Shown here piece after piece: positions 42,988-51,602 of a stretch of 64,000 bases of DNA (the stretch's first letter is position 1; each line of letters opens with the position of its first letter). The position numbers and the translations under genes are program-made. The notes under the pieces are model-generated. The model saw nothing but the letters and a program-made list of their open reading frames with translations, searched no databases and was not told the DNA's origin. Location: contig SJPJ01000001.1 of the NCBI GenBank assembly GCA_007859835.1, forward strand, positions 2,775,257 through 2,839,256. The letters are read 5' to 3'. Source of the stretch: Novipirellula herctigrandis (GTDB lineage: Bacteria; Planctomycetota; Planctomycetia; Pirellulales; Pirellulaceae).

Positions 42988-45900
42988 CTATCGACGCCGT
43001 CTCGCCCCGCTCGATCCATTCCCTCTCATGAGTTGAAGGGCTCGTTCAATCTGATCCGCATTGGTCTGTGTCAGCGGGATGATACGCATTCGCCCTGAAC
43101 GTTTTTCGCTTGCCTGCAAATCGACCTGCTTCACAAAATCATGAATCTCCTGGGATAACTCCGGCGGAGCACGCATTACGATCGAATTGCTAACTTGGTC
43201 GACACTTAGGGTCAAAAGTGGTCCCGAGGCCTCGGCGTTGATCTGTTCGAGCATCGAGGCAACTTCTTGGGACACCCCTTCGGGGATCGAAATTTGCGGC
43301 CGATCCCGCCCTCGTGATAGTTGACTACTGTAAACCGTCCGCAGTAGATCTTCGACTCGTGTAGCATCCGTGTTTTCAATCCCCAGAATCTGAGGAGTTG
43401 CCAATTGCAGTGCATCGATGAACTCTGGCGAATCCAAAACAGCCAACAAATCCTCGACCACGCCCCGATCGGCTCGCGAGCCCTGAAAGACCAGTGCATT
43501 GATACGCGTGTCCGCCACAATCCGAGTCTGCGACGAATCACTCGAATAGCGGCTTCGGCTGCTACTGCGATTTTGGCGGAACAATTCCGTTAGCAAATCC
43601 TCGAGGTCCTCGGCATTGCCATGCTGCAACACGTAGACCGATAAATTCCCGCTTTCGGCGACGGGCGTGATCGGCGGGGAAACAACGACTTCCATAATCG
43701 TGGCTAGCATCTCGAGTGCGGAAGTGTCTTCCGAAGCGATGATCCATTTTCCGTCGCCAGGAAGAATCAACACAGCCGGCTGCTCTGGTTCTGATATTGG
43801 CCCAGAATCCGCTTCACTCTCCGGTTCCTTCGCCTGCGTCGCGACAAGCGTCACGGCGGGATCGCCAATCTTTGTCAAATCGTCTTCGGAAAATACCTTA
43901 TCTGCCGGCGACGTCGCTCGTATTGGTTCTGGCGTAGATCCCTTTTCGGATTGAATCACGCGCAGCGGGTTCTTGCGAAGCGTTGGCCAAACTTCCTTCA
44001 ATTGATCCAACAGTCTTTGAGAGTCACGACCAACGGTAATTGTCCGTACGCGAGAACTCGGCGCTACTCGATGCGACGCACCCCCTCCGCCCGCGTATGG
44101 CGTCAAAATCGTTTCACCCAATCGGACCAGTAACGCACGGATATCTTCGAGTTGTTCCGTGGTGGCGCGAATCAACAATTGTTGCCGATCTTCGTCCACT
44201 GTGATCGCAGGCACTTCATTCATTGGCGAATCCGCAAACAGAGCCATTACGGCATCCTCCACCGACTTTGGATCGTTCTCCTGCAAAGGAAAAATTTCCA
44301 ACTCGCGCTGCGGCGGATCGAACTGAGCCAACGTCTCTTCGACCATCGCTAATTGCTCTTGATTGGCGATTACCACGAGTTGCTCGTTGTAAAAATCATA
44401 GCGAACCTCCACTTCGGGACGCGCATCGACGAACAAACTCTGCACGGCTTCGGAAACCTCATCGCCATCGATCCCCGACAGCGAAAAGGCGCGAAGTTGG
44501 CGGTCGCGAGTGAGCGGATCAATACGATCCATTTGCTCGATGACTTGCGCTGCGATTTCCTGATCGCGTGGCAAACCAACAACAAAAACGGTGCCGCTTT
44601 CTTCATCCGCACTAACACCAACCGTCGATCGCCGACCGAACGCATCCCGCAGGGCATCCACAACACCCCGAGGACTTGCTTTGGCCAACGGGTATGCCTG
44701 CATTGCGGATGATCGATTCGGCGAATTGTTGATCTGCTCCACCAGTGCCGCGATTTCCGTTTGTTCTTCATCGGTCGCTGACACAATCAAGCTATCGTTG
44801 ACGCTATCGGCGCCGATCGTGGCTTGTGGGAAAGTCGCCTGCAGTGCCAATCGCAACGCTGAGGGATTGCCATCTTCCAAGACGTAGCTTTGAGTCGTTC
44901 GCTGTTGCCCTTGATTAAGCCCCTGGACGAATGTCGCAATTTTCGCATGGTCCTCCTCGGTCGCCGAAACAATCAGGCTATTACTCGTGGAATCCGCTGC
45001 GATTGTCGCTTTAGGAAAACTCGCTTGAACCGCCGAACGCATCGATGCGGCACTCCCGCTTTCCAACGGATAACTCTTCGTCGTCGTTTGCGCTTCGGCA
45101 TTAATTGACTCAATCAATTCCTCAATTTGTGCGTGTTCCTCTTCTCGTGCCGCAACGATCAAACTGTTGCTCGTCGAATCGGCCCCAACCAACGCCTTGG
45201 GAAAACTCGCTTGAACTGCCAACCGCATCGTACTGGCCCTGCCAGTGTCCAATGGATAACTCTTCGTCGTCTTTTGTCCCTCGGAATTGATTGACTTGAC
45301 CAATTCCGCGATTTGCAAGTGTTCTTTTTCAGTGGCCGAGATGATGAGGCTGTTGCTTACCGAATCGGATCCGACCAACGCTTTGGGGAAACTCGCTTGA
45401 ACTGCCGATCGCATTGCCGAGGCATTACCACTTTCCAAGGCATAGTTCTTCGTCGTCTTTTGGCCCTCGGAATTAATTGACTTGACCAATTCCGCGATTT
45501 GCAGGTGTTGTTCGTCAGTAGCCGACACGATAAGACTGTTGCTAGCCGAATCGGCTCCGACTAAAGCGTTGGGAAAACTCGCTTGAACTGCCGATCGCAT
45601 TGCCGCGGCATTACCACTTTCCAAGGCATAGTTCTTTGTTGTTTTTTGACCTTCGGAATTGATTGATTTGACCAATTCCGCGATTTGCAGGTGTTCTTCC
45701 TCCGTAGCCGACACGATGAGACTGTTGCTAACGGAATCGGACCCAATCAACGCTTTGGGAAAACTCGCTTGAACTGCCAATCGCATGGTTGAGGCCTTGC
45801 CACTTTTTAACGCATAGTTCTTCGTCGTCTTTTGCCCCTCGGAATTGATTGACTTGACCAATTCCGCGATTTGCAGGTGTTCTTCTTCCGTAGCCGACAC

Positions 45901-48900
45901 GATGAGACTGTTGCTAACCGAATCGGCTCCGATTAAGGCTTTGGGAAAACTCGCTTGAACTGCCAATCGCATGGTTGAGGCTTTGCCACTTTTGAGCGCA
46001 TAGTTCTTCGTCGTCTTCTGGCCCTCGGAATTGATTGACTTGACCAATTCCGCGATTTGCAGGTGTTCTTCTTCCGTAGCCGAGACGACCAAACTGTTGC
46101 TGACCGAATCGGAACCGATCGCCGCTTTGGGGAAACTCGCTTGAACCGCATATCGCATTGACGTGGCACTGCCACTTTTGAGTGCATAGTTCTTCGTCGT
46201 CTTTTGCCCCTCCGAATTGATTGATTTGATCAGTTCCGCAATTTGTGCGTGCTCCTCTTCCTTTGCTGACACAATCAAACTGTTGCTGACCGAATCGGAG
46301 CCGATCGCCGCTTTGGGGAAACTCGCTTGAACCGCATATCGCATCGAGGTGGCACTCCCACTTTTGAGTGCATAATTCTTCGTCGTCTTTTTTGCCTCGG
46401 AATTGATAGATTTGATCAGCTCCGCAATTTGTGCATGCTCCGCTTCCTTTGCTGACACAATCAAACTGTTGCTGACCGAATCTGCGCCGACCGACGTATT
46501 GGGAAAACTTTGCAACACGGCAATGCGCATGGTATTGGCGTTTCCAGAATCGAGCGAGTAGTTCTTTGTAATCTTCTTGCCATCGCTATTCATTTCCTCA
46601 ATAACAAGCGAGATTTGTTCGTGATCGGTCTGGGATGCCGAAACGATCAAACTATTGCCTGCTCTATCGGCCGAGATCGTCGCCCTTGGAAAACTCGTCC
46701 GTATGGCGATGCTCAATGCATAGGGGTCGCCCGTTTCAAGCGGATAGTTTTTAGTGATCTTCTCGCCACCGACATTCATCGAATCCATGAATTCTGTGAT
46801 TTTCTGTTGGTCTTCTTCGGATGCGGAAACGATGAGGCTGTTGGTCGTCGTATCGGGTGAGACCGTGGCTTTGGGAAAGCTTGCTCGCACTGCCAAACTA
46901 AGTGCATAGGCGTTGCCTGTTTTCAATTCGTAATTGCGAGTGACTTTGTCGCTTCCTGAATTGAGCCCCTCGAACAACTTGGTGATTTCAGCATGCTCGC
47001 CGTCGGTAGCTGAAATAATCAACCGATTGTTGGAGTAGTCAGACGAGATTTTCACGCGTGGGAAAGAACCTTGGATCGCGGTCGATAGCGTATAGGAGTT
47101 TCCTTGGTTCAATTCGTAACTCTTGGTACTCCGACGATTCCCAGTATCGGATTCCATACTTTGGACTGCTTCGGTGATCTTCGCCAAGGTTTTCTGGGGC
47201 GCCGTCACGATCAGCCGGTTGCTTAGCCGGTCAACGGTCACGCGAGCGGTCGGGGCCATTTGCGTGACCGCTTGCGAAAGCGAAAGAGCATCCGTATCAC
47301 CAAGCTCAAACACCATTGTTTCGGCATCGTCCATTTGCCGATTGTCATATTGTTCGATGAACCCTTTGATCGTCTCGTGATCTTCGGACGTCGCCGTGGC
47401 GGCAATTGACTTGCCAAGCAAATCCGCTGCGAACACCACCTTAGGAAGCAACGTCTGCAAGACCCGCACCGCGCCACTCGGGTCACCATATTCAAGCGGG
47501 TAGACTTCCGAAGTGGTCGGCTCAGGCTCAGGCACTTGATCATGCAACTGTTTGAGCCATTTTGCGTACTTCGCATGTTCGGTGGGAGATGCCAAAATCA
47601 CGATTCGCTCAGGATCGTTACTTGGCAGCAGTCGTGCACGCGGTATTTCGGTCGTAACCCCCGTGACGGCCTGTTGCGTCAAGTCCTTGCGAACTTGATA
47701 GACCTGCAAATCTCGATGACCGGCTTCCCCAAACGCCGTTTCCAGTTCTCCAAGGATTTCTTCAATCGCAACATGCCCTTGTTCGGTCGCTGCAATCACC
47801 AAACGATTCGTTCCGGCACCGCTGAGGATCTTGGCTTGGGGTACGCGTTCCGCCAAGAACGTTTGAAAAGCAACTGGATCTGTGTCGCTTAATTCGTACG
47901 CCTGCGCACTTGTCTTTGGTGTCGGCCCCGCCTCATCCGACAATCGCTGCAACAGCGCCGCAACCCGCTCGTGATCGTTGGGCGATGCCAAAACCATTAG
48001 CCGATTTAGGTCCGAAGAGCCTGTGACAACAACCGAGGCTCGAGGAACCGTTGTCCGCAAAACACTCGTAAACGCCGTGCGAATCGAGTCGGTCGTGTCA
48101 TAAAGACGTGGCTCAAGTTTCGACCCTTCTTTGTCGGCTTTGTTCGTCTTTTCGAGAACTTCGGCGATCTTGACTTGCAGATCCTTCGATGCCAAGACCG
48201 TCAATTGACCGCTGGCGGCATCAACGCCGACCTGCGCCGTAGGGAATAGCGAAGTCAATACGTAGCGAACGATCACGGCTTTTTCCGGTGCGACTTCATA
48301 GATTTCAATCTCACGCCGACCTTCGGCAGTGGCACTGAGTTGTTCGATCGCGGCGGTAATCCGCTTGTGTTGCTCGTCACTGGCCCACACGATGATCGCA
48401 CGATTGATTGCATCGGTGCTGATAATGGCTTGCGGTGCGATTTGGTTCAGCACCGTTGGCAGGGTGCGTAGGTCGCCCATGGGAACGTCATATGTCTGGA
48501 CTCGCATCTCTTCACCGGAAGGAGCCATATTGAGTCGCTCGATCGATAATTGAAACGCCTCGTGGTCTTCCAAGTTACCGGAAGCAACAACGCGATTGTT
48601 TTTCGTATCGACCGTTAACTTCATCCGAGGCCACATCGATTGCAGCGTCGGAAGCACCGATGCGGCTTGTAAATCCGTCAACTCATAGGCACGCACTTGC
48701 TCTGTGGCATACTTTGATGCGGGTCGGTCAACCTCGCTAAGCAAGGTCTTGATTCGCCCGTGTTGTGCCAGAGTCGCAGTCACGACCAACTGTTGCCGAC
48801 GATCGTCCGCAATGACGGATGCTCCTTCGATCGTTTTGTCAATTAGCACCTTCACGTCGGACGGTTGAGCTTCATTAAGAGTGTAGGCCAGAAGGATCAA

Positions 48901-51336
48901 TTCCTGTTCGGCGGGAAGCGGCTTGCTCAATTCGGCGACGAATTGGTCGATCTGCTGGTGAGCCTCCTCCGTCGCCATGATCATCAATCGCTGAACCGCA
49001 TTGTCCACCGTGATCGTACCAATCGGCTTAAACGAACCGCGACTACCCGAAGCGGTAACCGAGGCGATCACCGGAGCAAGCAATCCCTGTAGTTCCACCG
49101 GCGTACGTCCCTCGACCCGATAGCTTTTCAAGATCAACTCTGGATCGATTGGCAATTCGTCAGCTACCTGTGCAAGCAACTCGCCAACTTTCGCGTGTGT
49201 TGCCGGTTCAGCCCACACCGTCAACTTGCCCGATGGCGGATCAAGCGTAACACGAACTCCTGGGAACCGCATCCGAAGCAGTTCGCTGAATAGACTGGGA
49301 TCACGTTTTTCGAGATCATAAGTCTTCGGCCATTGCATTTCAGCCTCGGGCGTCGCCTGCTTCACTTGCCCAACCGCTTCGCTAACACGAGCTTGATTTT
49401 CTTCGGTAGCCCAAACGACCAACTCCGACGAACCGTCTTCGCCCGCCGCACGAATAATCGGCCGAACCTCAGGATAATGCTGGGCCAAAGACGGTTGGAA
49501 TTCTTGCCATCGCTGTAACTCGGCTGCCGAAAGCGAATAAGTTTTCAACACGCGATCAGGCGGTTGTGGCAGCGCGGTCAATAATTGAGGTAACATCGTT
49601 TCGATCCGCGTCTTTTCTTCGCTAGACCCTAACAAGATCAGCTGTTTCGCATCCGAGCTCAGCCAAATCTTGGCTTGAGGCACCACTTTTTCGATCGTTG
49701 TGAGCCAAGCCGGCGTGCCTGGGCGAGGTAGGTCAAAGGGGTGCAGAACGGTGCCGCTTGCTGTGTCCGTCCCACGCCATCGTTGGATCACCTCGGAGGC
49801 CAAAGCCAAGTCCTCGGTACTGCCACGAACCACCACCGTTCCTAGAGACGTGTTGCCGACGACCTGTGCCTCCGGAATCATGCTCTGCAGCGAGCCTGAT
49901 ATCACCCGTGCCTGTGCAGGCTCGACTTGGAAGGCTTGCACGTCCATGTCGGATTCGAGTGCCGAAATGCCCATGGCGGTGAAAGCATCAGCCAAGCGTT
50001 TCTGGTCCTCCGGTGCAGCGGTAATCAACACACGGGCCGCCTTTTCGTCAATACTGACCGTTGCACGCGGCGCGATTGCGGTGACTTGTTCGCGGATTTG
50101 TTCTTCGCTTCCGCTGCGCAGTGGGTAAGCGACCGATACACTTGCGGGCGCCTCCTCCAAATTCTGCCGCATCTTTTCGATCGCCGATTGGATCGCTGAC
50201 TGTTGGCCCGGTACGACATAGGCCGTCATGAGCCTCGTCTTTTCATCGACAGCGATTCGCTCGCTACCGATCAGCTCCTTGATCGTTTTCAGCGCGATCG
50301 TCGGATCAAGTTCACCAAGCGCATAAGAAGCGAATACCGGCGTTGGCGGTTTTTCGGGTTCCTTGGGCCGCTCGGGACGTGACGGTTCCGGAACGGTATT
50401 GATCAGAACGTTGATCGTCTCCATCTTTCCCGCTGTTTCAATCACCAACAACTGTTTGCTTTGCGGCAATGGCACTGCACGTCCAAAGGAACCGAGGTAG
50501 GGCTGGACCTCTTTCATCACAGCATCTACCGGACGCTTTCCAAGAGAAAACAACACGCTGATCAATTCGAATTTGCCACGGCTTGGCAAATTCTTTAACT
50601 CGACTCGCGGGACCAACTCGATGGGAATCGAATTGGAAAGCTGTAAAACCGTCAGCATTTTCTCGCGACGAACAAGCGTGTAGCCGTGCGTTAGCAGGAT
50701 ACTGTTAAGAAGATCAATCGCTTCAGCCGCGCTGTAAGATCGAGTGTCGGTGTAAGTGAAGGTTCCAGCTGGGACTTGATTCATCACTAACGTCAAACCT
50801 TCTTGGCGAGCGAACCACTGCAACACGTCGCCCCAAAGTTGTTCGCGAAATTGGAAACGCAAGTTTTTCGTTTCACCTTGATCCGCCCACTCTTTCAATT
50901 GGTCCGCATTAAGCGTGTCTCGAACTTGTTGGTCGATTGCCTCAAGACGTTGCGTTTTGTCCTCCGCATCGGCCGAAGCTGATATTTCGGTCCGCTTCTC
51001 TAGTAGCGATTGGAGCGCAGCACGTTGTTGGTCGTTCAGCCCCAAGCTGTCCGCCACCTCGGGATGAAGCAAGCGATTAAGGCTTTCCGTGGAAACCGAG
51101 TACGACGCCGACGGCGAGGGTTCCACGGCAGGAACGACGCGTACAGGAGCTGCGGGTACAGGAGCTTCGGGTGCAGGAGCTTCGGGTGCTGGAGCTTCGG
51201 GTGCTGGAGCTTCGGGTGCTGGAACTTCTTCAGCTTGCTCGGCTGGCGGCTCTTGGGCAAAGACAGAATCGGTTGCCAACAACAGGCAAAACGAGAGGAA
51301 AAAGACCAGACTGAGCAGGTTTTTCAGGGCGAACAT
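42988..51336 (-). CDS. Giant exported protein of about 35 secretin-N-type modules, no secretin barrel seen
   Basis: A 2782-residue exported protein in the place of GspD. A signal peptide (MFALKNLLSLVFFLSFCLLLATDSVFAQ) is followed by an APEAP-repeat linker, an N0/STN-like domain (about 155-230, LWGDVLQWFARQEGLTLVM), and then about 17 diverged 60-residue modules with the NolW/secretin_N pattern (xYxL, 10-residue helix, SFPxA.IxxD, NSLIVxAx, helix). A block of 13 near-identical 62-residue modules occupies residues 1402-2207, followed by four or five more diverged modules. The C-terminus (RMRIIPLTQTNADQIERALQLMRG...RRRR) shows no secretin barrel or its VPxLGDIPxxGxLF-type signature. The ATG at 51336 is chosen for the signal peptide. 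Module periodicity suggests a long periplasmic rod or ring stack. It lies upstream of the gsp operon and is probably part of the same machine. Confidence 0.85.
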   Translation of the reverse strand: MFALKNLLSLVFFLSFCLLLATDSVFAQEPPAEQAEEVPAPEAPAPEAPAPEAPAPEAPVPAAPVRVVPAVEPSPSASYSVSTESLNRLLHPEVADSLGLNDQQRAALQSLLEKRTEISASADAEDKTQRLEAIDQQVRDTLNADQLKEWADQGETKNLRFQFREQLWGDVLQWFARQEGLTLVMNQVPAGTFTYTDTRSYSAAEAIDLLNSILLTHGYTLVRREKMLTVLQLSNSIPIELVPRVELKNLPSRGKFELISVLFSLGKRPVDAVMKEVQPYLGSFGRAVPLPQSKQLLVIETAGKMETINVLINTVPEPSRPERPKEPEKPPTPVFASYALGELDPTIALKTIKELIGSERIAVDEKTRLMTAYVVPGQQSAIQSAIEKMRQNLEEAPASVSVAYPLRSGSEEQIREQVTAIAPRATVSIDEKAARVLITAAPEDQKRLADAFTAMGISALESDMDVQAFQVEPAQARVISGSLQSMIPEAQVVGNTSLGTVVVRGSTEDLALASEVIQRWRGTDTASGTVLHPFDLPRPGTPAWLTTIEKVVPQAKIWLSSDAKQLILLGSSEEKTRIETMLPQLLTALPQPPDRVLKTYSLSAAELQRWQEFQPSLAQHYPEVRPIIRAAGEDGSSELVVWATEENQARVSEAVGQVKQATPEAEMQWPKTYDLEKRDPSLFSELLRMRFPGVRVTLDPPSGKLTVWAEPATHAKVGELLAQVADELPIDPELILKSYRVEGRTPVELQGLLAPVIASVTASGSRGSFKPIGTITVDNAVQRLMIMATEEAHQQIDQFVAELSKPLPAEQELILLAYTLNEAQPSDVKVLIDKTIEGASVIADDRRQQLVVTATLAQHGRIKTLLSEVDRPASKYATEQVRAYELTDLQAASVLPTLQSMWPRMKLTVDTKNNRVVASGNLEDHEAFQLSIERLNMAPSGEEMRVQTYDVPMGDLRTLPTVLNQIAPQAIISTDAINRAIIVWASDEQHKRITAAIEQLSATAEGRREIEIYEVAPEKAVIVRYVLTSLFPTAQVGVDAASGQLTVLASKDLQVKIAEVLEKTNKADKEGSKLEPRLYDTTDSIRTAFTSVLRTTVPRASVVVTGSSDLNRLMVLASPNDHERVAALLQRLSDEAGPTPKTSAQAYELSDTDPVAFQTFLAERVPQAKILSGAGTNRLVIAATEQGHVAIEEILGELETAFGEAGHRDLQVYQVRKDLTQQAVTGVTTEIPRARLLPSNDPERIVILASPTEHAKYAKWLKQLHDQVPEPEPTTSEVYPLEYGDPSGAVRVLQTLLPKVVFAADLLGKSIAATATSEDHETIKGFIEQYDNRQMDDAETMVFELGDTDALSLSQAVTQMAPTARVTVDRLSNRLIVTAPQKTLAKITEAVQSMESDTGNRRSTKSYELNQGNSYTLSTAIQGSFPRVKISSDYSNNRLIISATDGEHAEITKLFEGLNSGSDKVTRNYELKTGNAYALSLAVRASFPKATVSPDTTTNSLIVSASEEDQQKITEFMDSMNVGGEKITKNYPLETGDPYALSIAIRTSFPRATISADRAGNSLIVSASQTDHEQISLVIEEMNSDGKKITKNYSLDSGNANTMRIAVLQSFPNTSVGADSVSNSLIVSAKEAEHAQIAELIKSINSEAKKTTKNYALKSGSATSMRYAVQASFPKAAIGSDSVSNSLIVSAKEEEHAQIAELIKSINSEGQKTTKNYALKSGSATSMRYAVQASFPKAAIGSDSVSNSLVVSATEEEHLQIAELVKSINSEGQKTTKNYALKSGKASTMRLAVQASFPKALIGADSVSNSLIVSATEEEHLQIAELVKSINSEGQKTTKNYALKSGKASTMRLAVQASFPKALIGSDSVSNSLIVSATEEEHLQIAELVKSINSEGQKTTKNYALESGNAAAMRSAVQASFPNALVGADSASNSLIVSATDEQHLQIAELVKSINSEGQKTTKNYALESGNASAMRSAVQASFPKALVGSDSVSNSLIISATEKEHLQIAELVKSINSEGQKTTKSYPLDTGRASTMRLAVQASFPKALVGADSTSNSLIVAAREEEHAQIEELIESINAEAQTTTKSYPLESGSAASMRSAVQASFPKATIAADSTSNSLIVSATEEDHAKIATFVQGLNQGQQRTTQSYVLEDGNPSALRLALQATFPQATIGADSVNDSLIVSATDEEQTEIAALVEQINNSPNRSSAMQAYPLAKASPRGVVDALRDAFGRRSTVGVSADEESGTVFVVGLPRDQEIAAQVIEQMDRIDPLTRDRQLRAFSLSGIDGDEVSEAVQSLFVDARPEVEVRYDFYNEQLVVIANQEQLAMVEETLAQFDPPQRELEIFPLQENDPKSVEDAVMALFADSPMNEVPAITVDEDRQQLLIRATTEQLEDIRALLVRLGETILTPYAGGGGASHRVAPSSRVRTITVGRDSQRLLDQLKEVWPTLRKNPLRVIQSEKGSTPEPIRATSPADKVFSEDDLTKIGDPAVTLVATQAKEPESEADSGPISEPEQPAVLILPGDGKWIIASEDTSALEMLATIMEVVVSPPITPVAESGNLSVYVLQHGNAEDLEDLLTELFRQNRSSSRSRYSSDSSQTRIVADTRINALVFQGSRADRGVVEDLLAVLDSPEFIDALQLATPQILGIENTDATRVEDLLRTVYSSQLSRGRDRPQISIPEGVSQEVASMLEQINAEASGPLLTLSVDQVSNSIVMRAPPELSQEIHDFVKQVDLQASEKRSGRMRIIPLTQTNADQIERALQLMRGNGSSGARRRR
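44716..47133 (-). repeat. 13 tandem 186-bp repeats inside the giant N-domain gene
   Basis: Exactly thirteen consecutive 186-base units (2418 bases), each encoding a 62-residue module with the consensus KTTKNYALxSGxASxMRxAVQ, then SFPKAxIGxDSVSNSLIVSA and EEEHxQIAELxKSINSEGQ. Central units (4-10, about 45274 to 46575) are the most alike; the outer ones (1-3 and 11-13) diverge progressively. Units 7 and 8 differ by very few residues. Confidence 0.95.
51143..51217 (-). repeat. Five in-frame 15-bp units (APEAP-type) after the signal peptide
   Basis: Five 15-base units of the type GCTGGAGCTTCGGGT on the plus strand encode PAPEA-type pentads in the linker between the signal peptide and the N0 domain of the giant protein. 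Units differ at one to three bases. Confidence 0.9.
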
Positions 51337-51450
51337 GCAATTGGGATCCAGGCGGGAGTCTCGTCTTGGCATTCAAAAACGCCGTGTCTGCGAAACTGGT
51401 TGTTTGTGTCCATCAAAGATTCGAGGCCCAAGGTTTGGACCTACTACCCC

Positions 51451-51478
51451 ACTCTAACTATTGGAATGGGTTGGTCAA
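51451..51478 (-). promoter_or_regulatory. Weak candidate promoter of the giant N-domain gene
   Basis: Read on the minus strand: TTGACC (51478-51473), 16 bases, TAGAGT (51456-51451). It would give a leader of about 105 bases before the ATG at 51336. The -10 matches the consensus at only four of six positions. Confidence 0.3.
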
Positions 51479-51585
51479 GCAATCCCAGCGGTTCCCCCCC
51501 GCTGATTTTGTTCCCGAACGGTCGCTCGGACCGAGCACTACATTTTTTCCGTGCCTCATGCGATACTTCCTGAGAGAACGTATAC

Positions 51586-51593
51586 AAGGGGAG
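51586..51593 (+). promoter_or_regulatory. Ribosome-binding site deciding the U32 start
   Basis: AAGGGGAG lies nine bases before the GTG at 51603 and is one of the clearest Shine-Dalgarno sequences in the window. It supports the GTG over upstream in-frame ATGs at 51366 and 51558. Confidence 0.75.
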
Positions 51594-51602
51594 AAATTGC
51601 CT

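Noticed and set aside
42650-43036. 128-codon plus-strand frame overlapping the end of the giant gene
   Set aside because: It is antisense to a well-supported gene at one end and covers the promoter candidate at the other.
42988-43700. Possible secretin barrel at the C-terminus of the giant protein
   Set aside because: I looked for the barrel signature and its beta-rich, glycine-punctuated pattern; the region instead reads as more N-type modules and a basic tail.
51366-51602. N-terminal extension of the U32 protein
   Set aside because: The extra 79 residues have no similarity to U32 proteins, while a clear Shine-Dalgarno precedes the GTG at 51603.
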